This document shows, one piece after another, positions 1-12,594 of a DNA stretch of 64,000 nt. How positions within the stretch are numbered: position 1 is the stretch's first letter; each line of letters starts with the position of its first letter. A program made the translations under genes and the position numbers. The notes beneath the pieces are model-generated. The model saw only the letters and a program-made list of their open reading frames with translations, had not been told where the DNA came from and did not search any database. Origin of the DNA: Vesta saturnalis (Eukaryota; Arthropoda; Insecta; Coleoptera; Lampyridae); assembly GCA_036346205.1 (NCBI GenBank), contig JARFJB010000379.1, positions 2,287,501-2,351,500 on the forward strand, written 5' to 3'.

Positions 1-1065
1 ATCTTTTGCATTAAATATTTGAGAGTTTTTCGTCGGCTTCACTTTATTATTCTTGAAGGCACTTTGGTTCTTAAATTTGGTATTGTAATTTGCTGCAACA
101 CGCACATGCTGAGCTTATGATTTTACAAGATAGACTTACCGAAATGAAGATGATTTGAATAAAACTAACATTAATGGCATAATTTAGCAAATTTTTACTA
201 ACTTGTAGGGTAAGAAGCAACAGTAATAGATTTGATTTCTTTTTTAGCCCCAATAACTCAAAATCTTGAATAGCGATTGCATTTCAATTGGACATGTGTT
301 TAGGACATAAATGGCTTGATCTCGAGTGAAATTTGGTGGAGATTGCTATTAATATTAACCAAGTACGTAATGCAACGTAAAACCTTTCGTAAGTGACAGT
401 ACAAGGGTAATATAGGCAGAATCACTAGAGTTGGCTTGTGACTCATAATTCGGGAACGCTTGGTTCATTCTTACAGAAACGTACTTCCACTATTATGTTA
501 CCAAACAATGTATTTGAATACCAATAAAATGAAGTTTATTGTTTCTAATTTTCGTCAAATATATTTAAAAATGACAGATGTATGAGAAATGTAATATATG
601 CAAATAAACTTATGAAACTTGTTTTTTAACATACTATTTTTTTGTAAACCTTTTAAAATGCATAAACAAAAACACGCGCATGCAAACCATAAACAGTAAG
701 TAGAAATACAATTTGAGGTTAGAAATGGAGTTTGACATTTCAAACACGACATACATTTCTAGTGTGTACATTTCAATGTATATTCGGTATATCTGATATA
801 TTCTATCTTCTTTATTAACCAAGGCGCGTATCACTGTAGAGTGAAAATAAACATATTTATACAGGACTTCTTATATCATTAAACATTATTTTGAATCACC
901 CGACGCCTCTCGTAATTCTGACTATAGTTAAATGCGCATAGGTATGACCGACATCACTACATTATATTCATAGATAAATACAATGTAATGGCATATATAA
1001 TGAATATTAATAAGTTTTTATTTATAAGTCGTTCATACTTGGCCCCTATTTAACGTAATGAAGAA

Positions 1066-1160
1066 TTTATTTTGGGGAGATAAACCCTGACAACATAAAT
1101 TCTTTGGAAAGAACCACAAAAACATAGTAAATTTATTCAGAAATCAATAAGGTAAGCTAA
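1066..1160. repeat. Diverged dispersed repeat, copy 1
   Basis: This segment shares a run of short blocks in the same order with 1912-2045: a TGGGG start, a TAAACC-TGACA block, GAAAGAACCAC and a TTATTCA block. The family is not recognised. It lacks the hairpin seen in the second copy. Confidence 0.35.
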
Positions 1161-1911
1161 ACAAACCAGTATATTGACGTTATAGATAAACACAGTAATA
1201 AAATCAAGGCTATGTAATAAGTAACAATTAATAGCACTCTAGTGCAAGCAATCAAATAAGGAAAGCAGTTACAATATTGCAATATCCATGTATTCTTTTA
1301 AACTGATGAAAAAACCATTAATGAACACTAAAGATATTTTCAATACTTTAATAGATATTTAGTAATAATCGACCAGATACTTAAATGTACTTACTTTTCA
1401 CTAATTACTGTCAATAGTGTCCCTAAATAGGCTACACAGAGCATTCCTCTGTTATCTTAAACAGAACCACCTATATATTATTTCATATTGTGATTCTACA
1501 AGAAATTTAAGTTCAACTTTGAAACATTTTTTTCTGAATATGATCATTTTTTCAAATTTTGATATTTTAAATGCATGAGATAAAGACGCTTTTCTCCTCT
1601 TGTCCTGTTAGAAGTACAACCATGGGCTTGTAGCGTCCCCAGGTACCATATCTTGAAAAGTGTAACTTGAACTTATTTGCAATATTCCAAATTCAAGAAC
1701 AAAACAATCGCTAAGTGATTTATTACTATTACTCAAATAAATTGCTTGCCTTACTTTGACTTTCCTGGCAATAATTACAACATTAGAATTTATTTACAAG
1801 TCTGATATTTAATTACTCGCAAACCTCAAATCTGATCAACCGAATCGGCCATCTAGTGGTAGGTACGTTGCGCTATTTGACTGAGATAGGCTGGATGAGG
1901 TAAGTGTAGCA

Positions 1912-2045
1912 TAATGTGGGGCAGGTAAACCATGACACTACTCAAATTAAAATTAACGGGCATTGCGCAATGGTGGTTCAGCCCGTTAATGTACTACTAT
2001 GGGAAAGAACCACCAATGAAACCCACTTTATTCATAAATAAATAA
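1912..2045. repeat. Diverged dispersed repeat, copy 2, with hairpin insertion
   Basis: This is the second copy of the repeat at 1066. Between the shared blocks it contains a perfect 10 bp inverted repeat (1952-1961 and 1981-1990) with a 19-base loop. The hairpin is absent from copy 1, so it looks like an insertion or a local expansion. Confidence 0.35.
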
Positions 2046-3300
2046 TTGTACAAGTACATTAATAAATCAAATAACATAAAAAACAATGAAATGGTTAAAT
2101 ATGTAACAAAACACCACTAAATCAGGTTAAAGTGCGTACAAAATTATAAGATTAAGAGAAAAATAAATAAAAAGCCGTTTAGTTACACATAAACACAAAA
2201 AAAAACACAAGTCACACTCACAACTGTGTCATAAATAATCAGAATAAAAATCGTAATACCAAACATGTGGCCCTTTAAAACCAATCATGCCGGTCTTTAA
2301 GTAAATAAGTACATAAAACAATAAGGAAAATTACGGTACGTATAAAATACAACAACAGTAAAATTGCACAGGTGGTAATAAGATAAAAGTACGGACAAAA
2401 CAAATATAGATATAAACAACAAACAACAATGCTAATTCACACAAATTTTAGCAGATTTCAGCTTATGAGCCCGCGTGCGAATGAGATACCTTTGCAAGAC
2501 AATGCTCGATTTTTAATACGTTATATAGGCTTGTAGAATTATTTGCTGCTGTCCTTAATTTATATAGAAATACCTACTTATACTTGAATATATATTCCTT
2601 TAAGTGAAATCAGACACAGATCGTTAACATACGCTGTTTAACTTCAAAAAGGGTGATTGTTATTTATACATTAATATTTGAAAAACACTCGAAAGAACAG
2701 ACAAAATAGCGCTGGATAATTCAAAAGAAGATGTACACGCAAGAAATATTTTAAAGACAAACCATTTACAATAAGGGTATTTAATTAACCAAATCGATCT
2801 GGCTCCGTCGACACTCTAACTGTAACTCACTTTTCCCCCGATTTCAAAAGTAACTACATTTACTCCCGCAATAAACCCCCATTTTTCAAAAGTAATAAAA
2901 AAAAAAATTATTATGTTGGAACAGTTTCATATTAATTATTCAACGACATCTTAATTTTAAAAATATGCATTCGTCCGTAACTAGCGCTACATTTGGGTCT
3001 CAAGTTTCAACCTACTAAACAAAGACGTCTTTGATTACAGTGTGTACCGACGTAACTAATTACTAACTAGTGACATTTTTACATCAAGAATGTGCGCATA
3101 AGAATTTCCAATGGTTCGTTACGCCCCTTCAATAAAACAGCTTTTAAGCGTACACCTGCTAGTCAAACCTCAAACACATGTTTTTCAACCCTTAGCCAAA
3201 TATTAGTAGAAAAATGAAATATCCCGATAACCATGCTCAAATGACGACTTAATATTTAATAAAATATGTTAAACCCCATTAATTAACCTTCCTATCGCGG

Positions 3301-4194
3301 TAACAAATGCGATTTAAAAAAATGTTTGTTGCAATAATAAAATTTTCGCGGTCCACTACCTACAGAAACATTCGGATAGTTTTCAACATCCTTCTCTTCG
3401 GATCGAGATCCTTCGATACCTTCCACTATGAACTAGCACCATTAGTATTAAAACAAAACTTAATTAGTAACCATCTACTCATTTTTGGTCCACGCAAGGT
3501 GCCTAGAGCACAGCCGTAGATATTCCTAGGATTCGGGCCTATGATAAAACTTCAGGTTAGTAATGATATAATTCCCCTTGATAGAATCCATCTCTTCATC
3601 CAACAGCCGATACATGTTCGCGTAGGGTTTAGCTATAATACGAAAGGGGTATTCAAAATACGAAAGCAGGAGATTTGTGTATTTCACAGTATCTTTCCTT
3701 ATAAAAACAAGAAGTTCTAGAGAGATGCTGAAATGAAGGAGAATATCTGCACAGGCATTTCACTTTGCAAACAGTCAGCTTGGAATTTTCTACACTTTTC
3801 AGGCGACGACCTAAAAGTAAAGTAGAATTTCCTGCACTAATAGGTATAATATTACGAAACGCAACGATGAGTTATTACGGCTATGTCGGAACTCTGAAGC
3901 TTTTAAGTTACTCCACACGATGGCGTTACAAACTATATGTAACTTTAATTATGCCATAAGAGAATGCTAATAGCTTTTAAAATGTATCATAGGATGACGT
4001 TACAAAAGTGTATGCCAACCTACAAGATGACCCCCCTAAGAGGAAGGAAAGAAGAGGAGAGAGGGGGGCGGGATGTTGAAATCTCTTTCAAGAAGTTAGA
4101 TTTTTCCAAAAGGACCTTCCTATTGGAATTGTTTAACCTTTTTCGTTTATTTCACCATTTGTTTATGTTTTTAGTTATTTAATCAATGTACATG
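3301..4194. other. Non-coding stretch before the tRNA-bearing repeat
   Basis: The base composition is somewhat more balanced than upstream, but the open frames are short and show no recognisable domain. A purine-rich GGAAGGAAAGAAG-type patch lies near 4040. No feature is supported. Confidence 0.35.
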
Positions 4195-4500
4195 TTATTA
4201 AAAATTATTTTTAATTTTATTAAATACATAAATAAAAAGTTTACCTACGACCTGTACTTTGCTAGAGTACCGCATTAACCAACTGCGCTATCGAAGTACA
4301 AGCCCCAGTCGATGTAAATTTTGTCTTTATGTATATAGAAGTAATGTAAATTCTAAATTTAATGAGATAACAATCCAATTACTTATAATAATGGAATGGG
4401 AGCCTGGAATATCGCAAGGATTCACACATACCAAAGCAACTTGACTAATATTAAATTATTATAAGTTTTTGTTATGGACGAATAAGTTCAAAAGTAAGTA
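4195..4500 (-). repeat. tRNA-bearing repeat unit (antisense, damaged tRNA)
   Basis: This is one unit of the roughly 320 bp family also seen at 22.6, 36.3 and 37.8-38.6 kb. Read on the minus strand it contains, in order, the conserved leader, a tRNA-like segment (about 4242-4300) and the AT-rich trailer. The tRNA-like part has lost most of its T arm, so its B box is gone. The next unit follows directly at about 4501, making a tandem arrangement. Confidence 0.7.
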
Positions 4501-4620
4501 TGTAATTAAAAAGTATTATTAATTTTATTAAATACATAAATAAAAAGTTTACCTTGAGTAGGATTTGAATTTACGACCTGTACTCTAACAAAGTACAGGT
4601 CGTAGGTTCAAATCCTCCAA
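4501..4620. repeat. tRNA-bearing repeat fragment folded back on itself
   Basis: The trailer and the 3' half of the tRNA-like sequence are read antisense up to about 4584. After about 5 bases the same tRNA half is repeated in sense (about 4590-4617), so a roughly 25 bp near-perfect hairpin is centred on the former anticodon region. The Bel/Pao relic begins immediately after it. Confidence 0.7.
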
Positions 4621-4627
4621 AATAGAA

Positions 4628-5137
4628 TCTCAATTAAGAGCTTTAGATACTTTGGGTGTCACTTCAGATACTTGCTCTTCAATGCTCTACCCGCTTATTG
4701 AATCTTGTCTCCCCGAGGAGTTGATCAGATTATGGCAGCGAAGTAGTTTCTATGATACTGACGTAACACTTAAGGTACTGTTGGATAAGTTGATGGATGA
4801 CCTTCTTAAGGAAAGAAGTTTAAACTGAAGAACGTGTTACACTCGCAACTTCATGTTTTGAATTACAGCCTAAATCTAAAAAGAAAAACGATAATTTTCA
4901 TAAAGTTGAAAAACCTCCCCTGTTCCTACTGCGTCTGATCTTATGAATAAAACAGTCCAGAACAGGTGTGCATACTACAAGGGCGATCATGCCACCGTAG
5001 ATTGTTTAGAAGCAACGAAGTGGACCTTGACTGAAAGAAAAAAGAAATTAACACAATCTGGATGCTGCCATTTGTGTAGTCATTTTGGACACATTGTTTG
5101 TCGATGTAGATTATCCTTGAAATGGAAGGCATATTAG
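4628..5137 (+). pseudogene. Bel/Pao gag C-terminal region with zinc knuckle
   Basis: The first part (4628-4828) resembles the Bel/Pao gag segment, with LRALDTLGV and a conserved LPEEL-IRLWQ stretch, and ends in a stop. After a frame break, 4943-5137 carries a cysteine-rich segment including a C-x2-C-x4-H-x4-C knuckle, which binds nucleic acid in the intact family. The start of gag is missing, so I choose no start codon. Confidence 0.75.
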
Positions 5138-5138
5138 A

Positions 5139-5417
5139 ATGTTGTGTCCGAAAATTGAGGATCAGGTAATTAATGGTAAGAAGCAAAATTGTACTGAATC
5201 GGTTGTTGAAACTATTTTGTCTAATCATACTTATTCAGAGGTATTTTTACAAACCCTTTTAGTTAACATCAATGGTATAAATAAATCTCGAAAAATTCGA
5301 ATTATTTTTGATACGGGATCTCAACGATCGTACATCACTAAATCTTTGCTTAGTGAGATGGAGTACGATCCGATAAAACAAGAGAAATTGAAACACGCAT
5401 TATTTGGACGTACTTAA
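5139..5417 (+). pseudogene. Bel/Pao aspartic protease (DUF1758-type)
   Basis: The frame shows the retropepsin-type active-site motif DTGSQRSYI about two-thirds of the way in, typical of the DUF1758 peptidase in Bel/Pao polyproteins. In an intact element it would cleave the gag-pol precursor. The frame closes at 5417, before the expected end of the domain, so the domain is truncated. It follows the zinc knuckle with a one-base gap and a frame change. Confidence 0.75.
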
Positions 5418-5631
5418 ACTACTACTTACACTCATAATTCTTACTGTATTAGATTAAGTGATTTAAACAATACTTATTTCTGTAATTTTGAAGCTCTGGA
5501 TCAAGAGATCATTTGTAGTAATATTACTTTGGTAAGAAGAGATCCGTGGTTGGCTCAACTGCAATTGTTAGGTGTTGACATTTCCGATACCAAAGACGGT
5601 CCAGTAGATTGGAGCAGATGTTGCAGGAAAA

Positions 5632-7440
5632 TTGTTAACTGAAAAGCATTACGAGTTAGACTGTGTGCTAGTAGCGATGAAGACGCTTCTAGGATGGACA
5701 CTTATGGGTAAAATAACACTTCCTACTGCGTCTAGTATTAGTTCCTTGTCAGTGACTTCCTTATTGACTAGAAGTGACAACATTTCTAATTTATGGAGTC
5801 TCGACATATTCGGTATTAAAGACCCTTGTGAAAAAAGAGCGGATACAGAAGAAGCAGTTAGGTCTCATTTCTAAAATACTGTCGATAGACAAGATGACGG
5901 TAGATATGTTATCCATATGCCATGGATTGAAGGTCGTCCACCACTACCTTGTAATTTTGAAATGGCTAATAAAAGACTCAATAATTTGAAGAAAAAATTG
6001 ACCAACGAATTTAGACCATGCGAAGGTCTTTTATGAGTGGCTGGAGAAGAACATCATAGAAGAAGTTCCCCCCGAATCTGATTTTAATTTAGGTCATTGC
6101 CTACCTCACCGTCATGTTGTAAAATTGAGTAGTGTTACTACAAAGATAAGACCAGTATTTGATGCTTCTGCTAGAGCAAGAAATCAGCCCTTTCTGAACC
6201 AACGTCCAGAAAAAGGCACAAATCTTATTGAATTTATACCCTCTATTTTGATACGATTCAGACTTTCAAAGATAGGAGTTATTTCAGATATTCGAAATTG
6301 AACTGATTGAAAGGGATAGAGATTTTTTACGTTTTTTATGGTATGACAAAGATGGTAACTTAAAAATATTTAGACACACTAGAGTCGTTTTTGGTGTTAC
6401 TTGCAGCCCGTTTTCATTAGGAGCTGTGATCGATTACCATATACGCAATGTACTTGAACAAGAAAACTCGCAGTATAACAGAGCACTTGTTTTGAAATTA
6501 TTAAAAAGTTTCTACATGGATAATTGCATTACTGAGGAAGAATTGCACGCTACTTCAATAATGGCTGAGTATAAATTTGATTTAATATTTTGGGAATACT
6601 CTCTTTCAAATAATGAAGCTACTCAGTCTCCAACGTTGTCACCTGTTTTAGGGTTGAATTGGAATAGAAATTTAGATATTCTTGAAATTTGTGGAGATTG
6701 GCTTAAAAGTTTTAGAATAGATGCTGTTACTAAAAGAGTAATTTTGTCTGTGACTAATAAAATTTTTGATCCTGTTGGATTTTCATGTACTACTCAGCTA
6801 ATTCCGAAATTATAATTGCAGAGGACATGGATTTCTAAAGTTGGCTGTGATGTCAAGGGGGAAGACATTATAAAACAAGAATTTATGAATTGGGTTGGAG
6901 ATTTACCATTATTGCTGAATCTTAAGATACCTCGATGGCTATTAGGCTCTACTGATTTCAAAAAATCTTTAAGTTTGCATGTGCTTTGCTATGCGTGTAA
7001 TGATGCACATTCGGCTGTTGTATTTTTACGTTCTGACACCATCCATGGAGTGAATATTCAATTGATTGAGGCTAAAAGTAGGTTATCTCCTAGACTCAAA
7101 CTGCTAGCTACAGCCCTAGGTTCTACATTGTACCACAATAGTATTTAAAATTTGGACCCTAACATAACAGTTAATTTTTGGACAGATACAACTGTTTTAA
7201 GTTGCGTCAAAAATGATGACAACTGGAAACCTTATGTCTGGAATAGAGTGCAAGAAATTCGTAATTTCACTAACAAGAATTTATGGTTTTATATACCAGA
7301 AAAATTAAACCCTGCCGACCTCCCATCTCGAGGTTGCTCAGTCAAACATTTAATCAAATCAAAATGGTGGGAGGGACCATTATGGTTACGTAAGTCTCGG
7401 GAAACCTGGCCACAACAAAATTACATTTGCAAACGAGGAT
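5632..7440 (+). pseudogene. Bel/Pao reverse transcriptase and RNase H, broken
   Basis: Short frames in succession match the polymerase: GWTLMGKI before the RT, then LPHRHVVKL, RPVFDASAR and IPSILIRFR, then the FGVTCSPF block at about 6390. The catalytic YVDD box is degraded to YMDN near 6514. The RNase H-type region follows (6816-7148), then the LNPADLPSRG and WWEGPLWL motifs before the integrase. At least five frameshifts or stops separate the parts, so no active polymerase is encoded. Confidence 0.8.
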
Positions 7441-7559
7441 GAAATATTAGCGGAGAAGAAAATAAGCGTCGCTTCTTCGTTTTTCTGCGCTAGAGGACAA
7501 GAACTGTTGTTATAAGTATTTTTCAAAGTATAGTAAAATTGTACGATTTTAGCTTGGAT

Positions 7560-8235
7560 TCACCGATTTATTCATAATTGTAAATATCGTAAGTCTAAGA
7601 AATACGATATTCTAAATCTTCAAGAAATAAATAGTGCCGAAAAGAGCCTTTTTAGACTTGTTCAAGAAGAAGTCTTTCCGGAAGGTTTAGAAAACTCTCG
7701 ACTTTCGAATTTGTGTCCATTTTGACACTGATAGAATAATGAGAATCAAAACTAAAATTTCGGATAGATTAGACACTGATGATTTTCTTTACCCTGTTGT
7801 TATGCCTTCGAGTCATCCTGTTGTTGAGAGACTTATTTTCGAAAAATACATACAACTGAATCACGTAGGAACCCAGGGACCACTTAGTTTGTTGAGAGAG
7901 CAATTTTGGATTTTGCGAGGCAGAAATTACATTCAATCAGTTACGTCAAAATCTGTGACTTGTAAAAGATTTAACGCAAAAAATATAAATTTGTAATCTG
8001 TGCCATTACCTGTGCTGTGTATCGTGCGATTCACATGGAATTACTTACATCTCTATTCATTTTTACAAACACTGACAAAATTTGTCACTATAAGGGGAAG
8101 ACCCACTTTAATTGATAGTAACAGTGGGTCAAATTTTGTTGGTACATACAATTACTTTTCGGAACTTGACTGGAATAAAACTTCTGAATGCCCAGAAAAA
8201 GGGTTGCCTCTAGGCGAATATTTTCAGAAATAAAT
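7560..8235 (+). pseudogene. Bel/Pao integrase fragment
   Basis: 7739-7996 contains the zinc-binding region (LNHVGTQG, FWILRGRNYI, TCKRF). One expected cysteine is replaced by serine. 8000-8233 carries the core piece with IRGRPTLI-DSNSGSNFVG, corresponding to the second catalytic aspartate region. The first aspartate region is frameshifted, and the final glutamate region and C-terminus are absent. Confidence 0.7.
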
Positions 8236-8552
8236 TAATGACTATCGCCTTTTTAACCATCTCATCTCTGAGGGAGTTACTTTGTACGAAATAATGAGTC
8301 AATATCCCATTGCCACTCAGTCATTATGGGGACTCTGTTCAGACCGGAGCTTCAATGGTGCTCTTACCTTTTTAGAGCAATCATCGGCTATTGAAGCAAA
8401 GAAACCGATAATGACGTTCCGCCAGTTCAGACTGTAAATATTGCTTGGGAGTTACCGGTGTCATTACCTCCTTTTAGCGTACCTCCGCCATTTTGGATCC
8501 CTAATGCGAACGCTTCTCGCTCTTCGGGAAACGACCGTGAGGGCAACTAGGT

Positions 8553-8706
8553 TTCTTTTCGCGAGCTAGGGATGTGATTTTAGGGCCCGAATTACGCCAG
8601 TTTATATTCAATTACGTTGATGATCTTTTGGTTGTATCTGAAACGTTTGGTGATCATATACAACATCGTAGTAAACTTTTGTTCTGTTTAGGGAGGCCAA
8701 TATGGC
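8553..8706 (+). pseudogene. Ty3/gypsy reverse transcriptase strip
   Basis: The open stretch reads LGPELRQFIFN followed by the catalytic YVDDLLVVSE and GDHIQH, the motif order of the Ty3/gypsy polymerase palm. It ends in a stop at 8704-8706. It is only about 50 residues long. The surrounding domain is lost. Confidence 0.7.
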
Positions 8707-8839
8707 AATGAATACTGTAAAAACAGCTTTTTTAAGGGGGATATTGTAACTACTAGGGGCGTTAAATCTGATCCCGAGAAATGATATTTAATACACCGGT
8801 TCCCTAGCCCATGGAATTCGAGTCACTTTTTCATGTGTT

Positions 8840-9271
8840 ATGAGAGAACTAAGCAGGTTGTTAAGAGTCTGTAGTCGAAATGCACATGCTAGTTGCGCTA
8901 ATCACGTTAAGGATATAGAATGTCTATTTAATATCGTTCCCCATTTGAGCACGGGTTACCCCCCTTGCGATATTATAAATGTTCCGCGTTCCAGGGATCG
9001 TTTCGCCACTTACCTGGGAAACATGTTGCCACTCTTTGCCACTGAATCGCCGGCGGTGATTTGGAATAAAGTTTGTCAGAAATTGGACGGAAGTAGAAGA
9101 GATTTCAAACACCAAGGTGACAGACTGTGTATCGACGACTACGTTTTACTTAAGGAAAGTAATATTTCGGACACCTCCAGGAAACAAGTATCAGTTTCTC
9201 CTCCTATATTCCGCCCCCTTGCGTATCATAGCCAAACCCTACCCGAACGTGTAATTCATATTAATACTTAA
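8840..9271 (+). pseudogene. Ty3/gypsy integrase C-terminal half
   Basis: The 143-residue open frame resembles the C-terminal half of insect gypsy-type integrases: RELSRLLR, a KDIECLFNIV-PHLSTGYPPC segment covering the end of the core, then a basic linker and a DYVLLKE segment typical of the GPY/F-like tail. The catalytic core residues lie upstream and are gone. It is the longest intact frame in this relic, but no promoter or LTR is evident. Confidence 0.6.
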
Positions 9272-11596
9272 TGATTTTGCCTTTAGTATATATAATTGCG
9301 TTTAAAATTGCCTGTTGCTTTAATTTTAGATCCTAGTTCAAGTTTTTTTTTCGTTGTCATAATCTAATAACAAAAAGGGATCTTTATAACCTAGTGTGAG
9401 GCAATAGAGTGATCAGGGTCTTGCTAAGAAGGAAACTGTACTGGGTTGATTAAAAGTAAAAAATTTGAATACGTTTGACAACAAGAATCAACGCAACTAT
9501 ATGTAAATTTAACTGTACTATATTTCAAACGGCAACGTGGGTAACCTACCATTATTTTAGTTCGGGTATTTTTAGTGTTTTATAAATGTACTTTCAGAAG
9601 TTGTTTTTTAACTTTAGTTTAAAAACAAAACCACAATTATTTCAAAATTTTAAAATTTCTTTAATTCTGATTGTGATTGGGAATTATAATTTAATTCTTT
9701 TTATTTAAATTGCCAAATGTGACATTTATTTCTTCTGATAACTTTATTTAGTTTGAATTCTCGTGTTTTATTGACTATTGTGTGTTTTACTTTTATTATA
9801 TCTATGTAATTACATCTGTCCCGAAATGACAGAAAGCTAAGGACATACAGCAGATGCCTAATATGGAGTACTAAATATATCGAAACCAGCTTTACCCCTT
9901 GGAAATATGCAACCCGCAGAGATTGTCTATGAAGGAGATGGCAGTGGTTGAAAATTTTATCTAAGAAATATAAACAAAGTAAGAGTTGAAACGTGGGCCG
10001 AAAAATTCGCCTCAAAGGAGCCGACATACTCAAATACAGCTTCACGTGGTCAAAAAAGAAGATAGTTAAAGTAGGAGTTGAAGAATTGAAGACAAAACAG
10101 GGCAAGAACATGGGAGATGCAAATCTGTAGAGTAGTGGTTGAAAAAGCCGCCGTAAAAGGCTACGATAGAAAGAGTTGTTAGGATACAGTTAAGTACAAA
10201 AACCCAGGGCCATTTAAAACAACTAAAAATATATTAAAATAATCATTAAAACGCAATTAGGAAGCAATTAGTAGGTGGGGCGTGAGTCATCTGTGGTACA
10301 TTAGAATGGGAACTGTGGCAGAGCAAGCTCATGAAGTTCTGCTAGTTTTGTGGAAAAACGTTTGAATCTAAGAACACGGAAGATTACCACGAGAGCATAA
10401 ATGCGAATTGAAAAATGTTTTGAACAATTACTAGATTTTATCTAAGAAGGTTTTGTTCTTGTTATGGACAATGTACAATGTTAAACTGAACAATTCCCCA
10501 CAACTGCATGAGGGAAAGAAGACATTGGACAATGGCTAATAAAACAGAATGTCCGCTTTTTAAAGAAATCTTTTGAAGATAAAATCTTCCAATTTGTAAG
10601 ACAACATAAACCTACAGTGAAAAAGTATGTAATCGATGAAATAAAAAAGATGTACAATAACACAATACTTCTGCTGTCACTGTATCTGTGACTACTTGAT
10701 ATCATTTTGTTTTAAAAATATCGATTTTTACGAATAAGCTTAGATTTTTCCAACAAAACTCAACTGTATGCCTAGGAGTAAGTATAATCATGTAAAGCAT
10801 CTTCGGTAAGCGGTTTATCTTTTATTAAATTTAGCGTTCCGTAACATCATTAGAAAGTAGCATCCATCATGTGGTGACGGCAGAGTTCTAAATGATGTTC
10901 AAAGATGGCGGATATACCGCAAATACACACAAACTTTGTTATTTTAAATCAATACCCTATATGTTGTTGTATTTTTGGATTCCTTGTTGAATTTAAGGGT
11001 CACTTTAATAATGAAACATTTGGTCTCTTTCCGACGTTTTTTTTTTAAATTTGTACTTTTGGTATCTTGGAACAATACAAATATCACTGTAACTATCAAA
11101 CTTAGAAAGAAGATGTTGTTCATTACTTCACTAAGCCTGAAAAAACTACCATGTTCAACTTAAATCTTTCACTTGGCATGGATAATGAATTTTTAAATTT
11201 TGCAATTACAGCTCTTCTTTAACAGAACGATATGTTAATTTTTACACCATTAAATACGAAATTCAATTACCTTTTGATTCTGTTAAGGCATCTATGAGGC
11301 TACCTGTATAAGTTCAGGAACCATTCTAGATTTTTAGCGAATACGACATTGCCACGACATTTTTTGACGAAACAGCTGCAGTTAACAATATTGTTCCGTT
11401 TCAGTCGCTACCCGAAACATTTCCCAATACTGGATCCGTTGAATTTTCAAATCGAAACTGTAACCATTCTGTACTCACGGGCGACAATCAATTGCCTGTA
11501 TGTGTACACGACAATGTGAAGGAAATTAGTAACATTACTAATATCAGCAGATCTTCCGTGCATATGTTTTTATAAAGTAACAAATATCATCCCTAA
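9272..11596. other. Non-coding stretch between gypsy relic and palindrome
   Basis: Longer open frames on the minus strand (for example 9701-10111) have no recognisable domain and biased composition, so I treat them as chance. The sequence from about 11200 to 11590 has a more balanced composition and may be a decayed transposon body, but I could not place it in a family. Confidence 0.35.
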
Positions 11597-12090
11597 TAAA
11601 CTGCTGGCCACTCGAACTTACATAGTGATTTTTAGGCAAAATTTAAAGTTAAATATTTTCAATAGGAATGCAAATTTTTGAACATGGCTTGCAAATTTTA
11701 AGAGCTACTTTTTTTCGGATTAAGCTGCATCACGTATATTTATCATAGGACCATAGGTTTATTATATACGGGGTGATCAATGAAGTCATGCAAAAAATCA
11801 AAAAGTTTGTATGAGTGAAATTTCCGCAAAAAATTTTTTTGGTCGTTGCAATATGATTCGTTACTAAAGTAACATCAATATCTCTAGACGTTTTTGTCAG
11901 TTTTTGGATTAAGGCCCTTAGGCCTTGCACACACTACTCAACATAAAATTTGGGTAACAAAATTTTTAAAATGCTATAACTTGACATTGTATTGACGGTT
12001 CTTAATGATTTTTGCGGATTTGGAATCCTTGTTTCACGTAGATTTTCTAAAGTCTAAGCATTTTATTTGATGGTTGAAATTTGTCTATTA
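11597..12090 (+). repeat. Left outer arm of the large palindrome
   Basis: This arm is the near-identical reverse complement of 14011-14504, with only scattered differences by eye. It includes the blocks CTGCTGGCCACTCG, GGGGTGATCAATGAAG and AAGGCCCTTAGGCC. It runs without a break into the terminal repeat of the Tc1-like element at 12091. A roughly 65-codon frame is open in both arms, but it has no known domain. Confidence 0.85.
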
Positions 12091-12594
12091 TACCGGGTCG
12101 ATAATGAACAAAAACGCAGCGACAAGAACAAGTTTATTACATTATATTCTAAAATATACAAGAATGGTTAACGGCCAAAAGTCAATTCTTTAAAAATTTA
12201 TAATTCTAAACCTAATTTAAAGGTTCCTTCAATACCTAAAAAAACACGGTGTACTATAATAACAAAGATTAGGTATGTATGGATAGGGATACCTAGTGGT
12301 AATTGGTATTGGTAATTTTTAATAAATAAAAAAAAGTTAGCCTGAAAAACACAAATTGTCTGTACATTAATTTTTGTTTTCAATCCACTGCGTCAAAGAT
12401 GGTAATTGCAACCTTGCATTTTCGGAGTTTACAATGAAATTGGGTTATTGTTGGCAACAGCGTGTTAAAAGGACGAGACCATTGAAAGCAACCCGCAAGT
12501 ATCAATGGAAAAATGCCAATTGTCCTATCATGAAATATCTAATCTTTGGTAATAATTTACCCGAAATTAGGTAGATTAATAAAAAAAAAAGAAA

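Larger units (their letters stand above)
1..3300. other. AT-rich non-coding stretch
   Basis: No reading frame here has coding character: all frames are short and low-complexity. The only structure I see is a pair of related segments near 1066 and 1912, listed separately. I cannot tell whether this is intergenic DNA or an intron. Confidence 0.5.
4628..8235 (+). mobile_element. Bel/Pao LTR retrotransposon relic
   Basis: Domains follow the usual Bel/Pao order: gag C-terminus, zinc knuckle, retropepsin, reverse transcriptase, RNase H, zinc-binding integrase N-terminus and integrase core fragment. Frames are broken by many stops and frameshifts. I find no LTR on either side. The 5' edge abuts the tRNA-bearing repeat fragment, and the 3' edge fades into a Ty3/gypsy-like scrap. 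The element is dead and truncated at both ends. Confidence 0.85.
8430..9271 (+). mobile_element. Ty3/gypsy-type retrotransposon scrap
   Basis: Two non-adjacent parts of a gypsy-type pol remain close together: an RT strip with the YVDD box and, after a short gap, the integrase C-terminal half. The roughly 2 kb normally between them is missing, so an internal deletion has occurred. It sits directly downstream of the Bel/Pao relic in the same orientation. Confidence 0.65.

Noticed and set aside
4259..4444. Open frame also found near 22878-23063 in the opposite orientation
   Set aside because: The shared peptide is the translation of the tRNA-bearing repeat's leader. The match is due to the repeat, not a protein family.
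9701..10111. 136-codon open frame on the minus strand
   Set aside because: No signal or domain, composition follows the local T-rich bias, and no splice or start context. Probably chance.
11730..11930. Small protein encoded in both palindrome arms (also 14169-14399)
   Set aside because: Its presence in both arms follows from the inverted duplication, not from selection. There is no domain, and the frame is not flanked by promoter-like signals.
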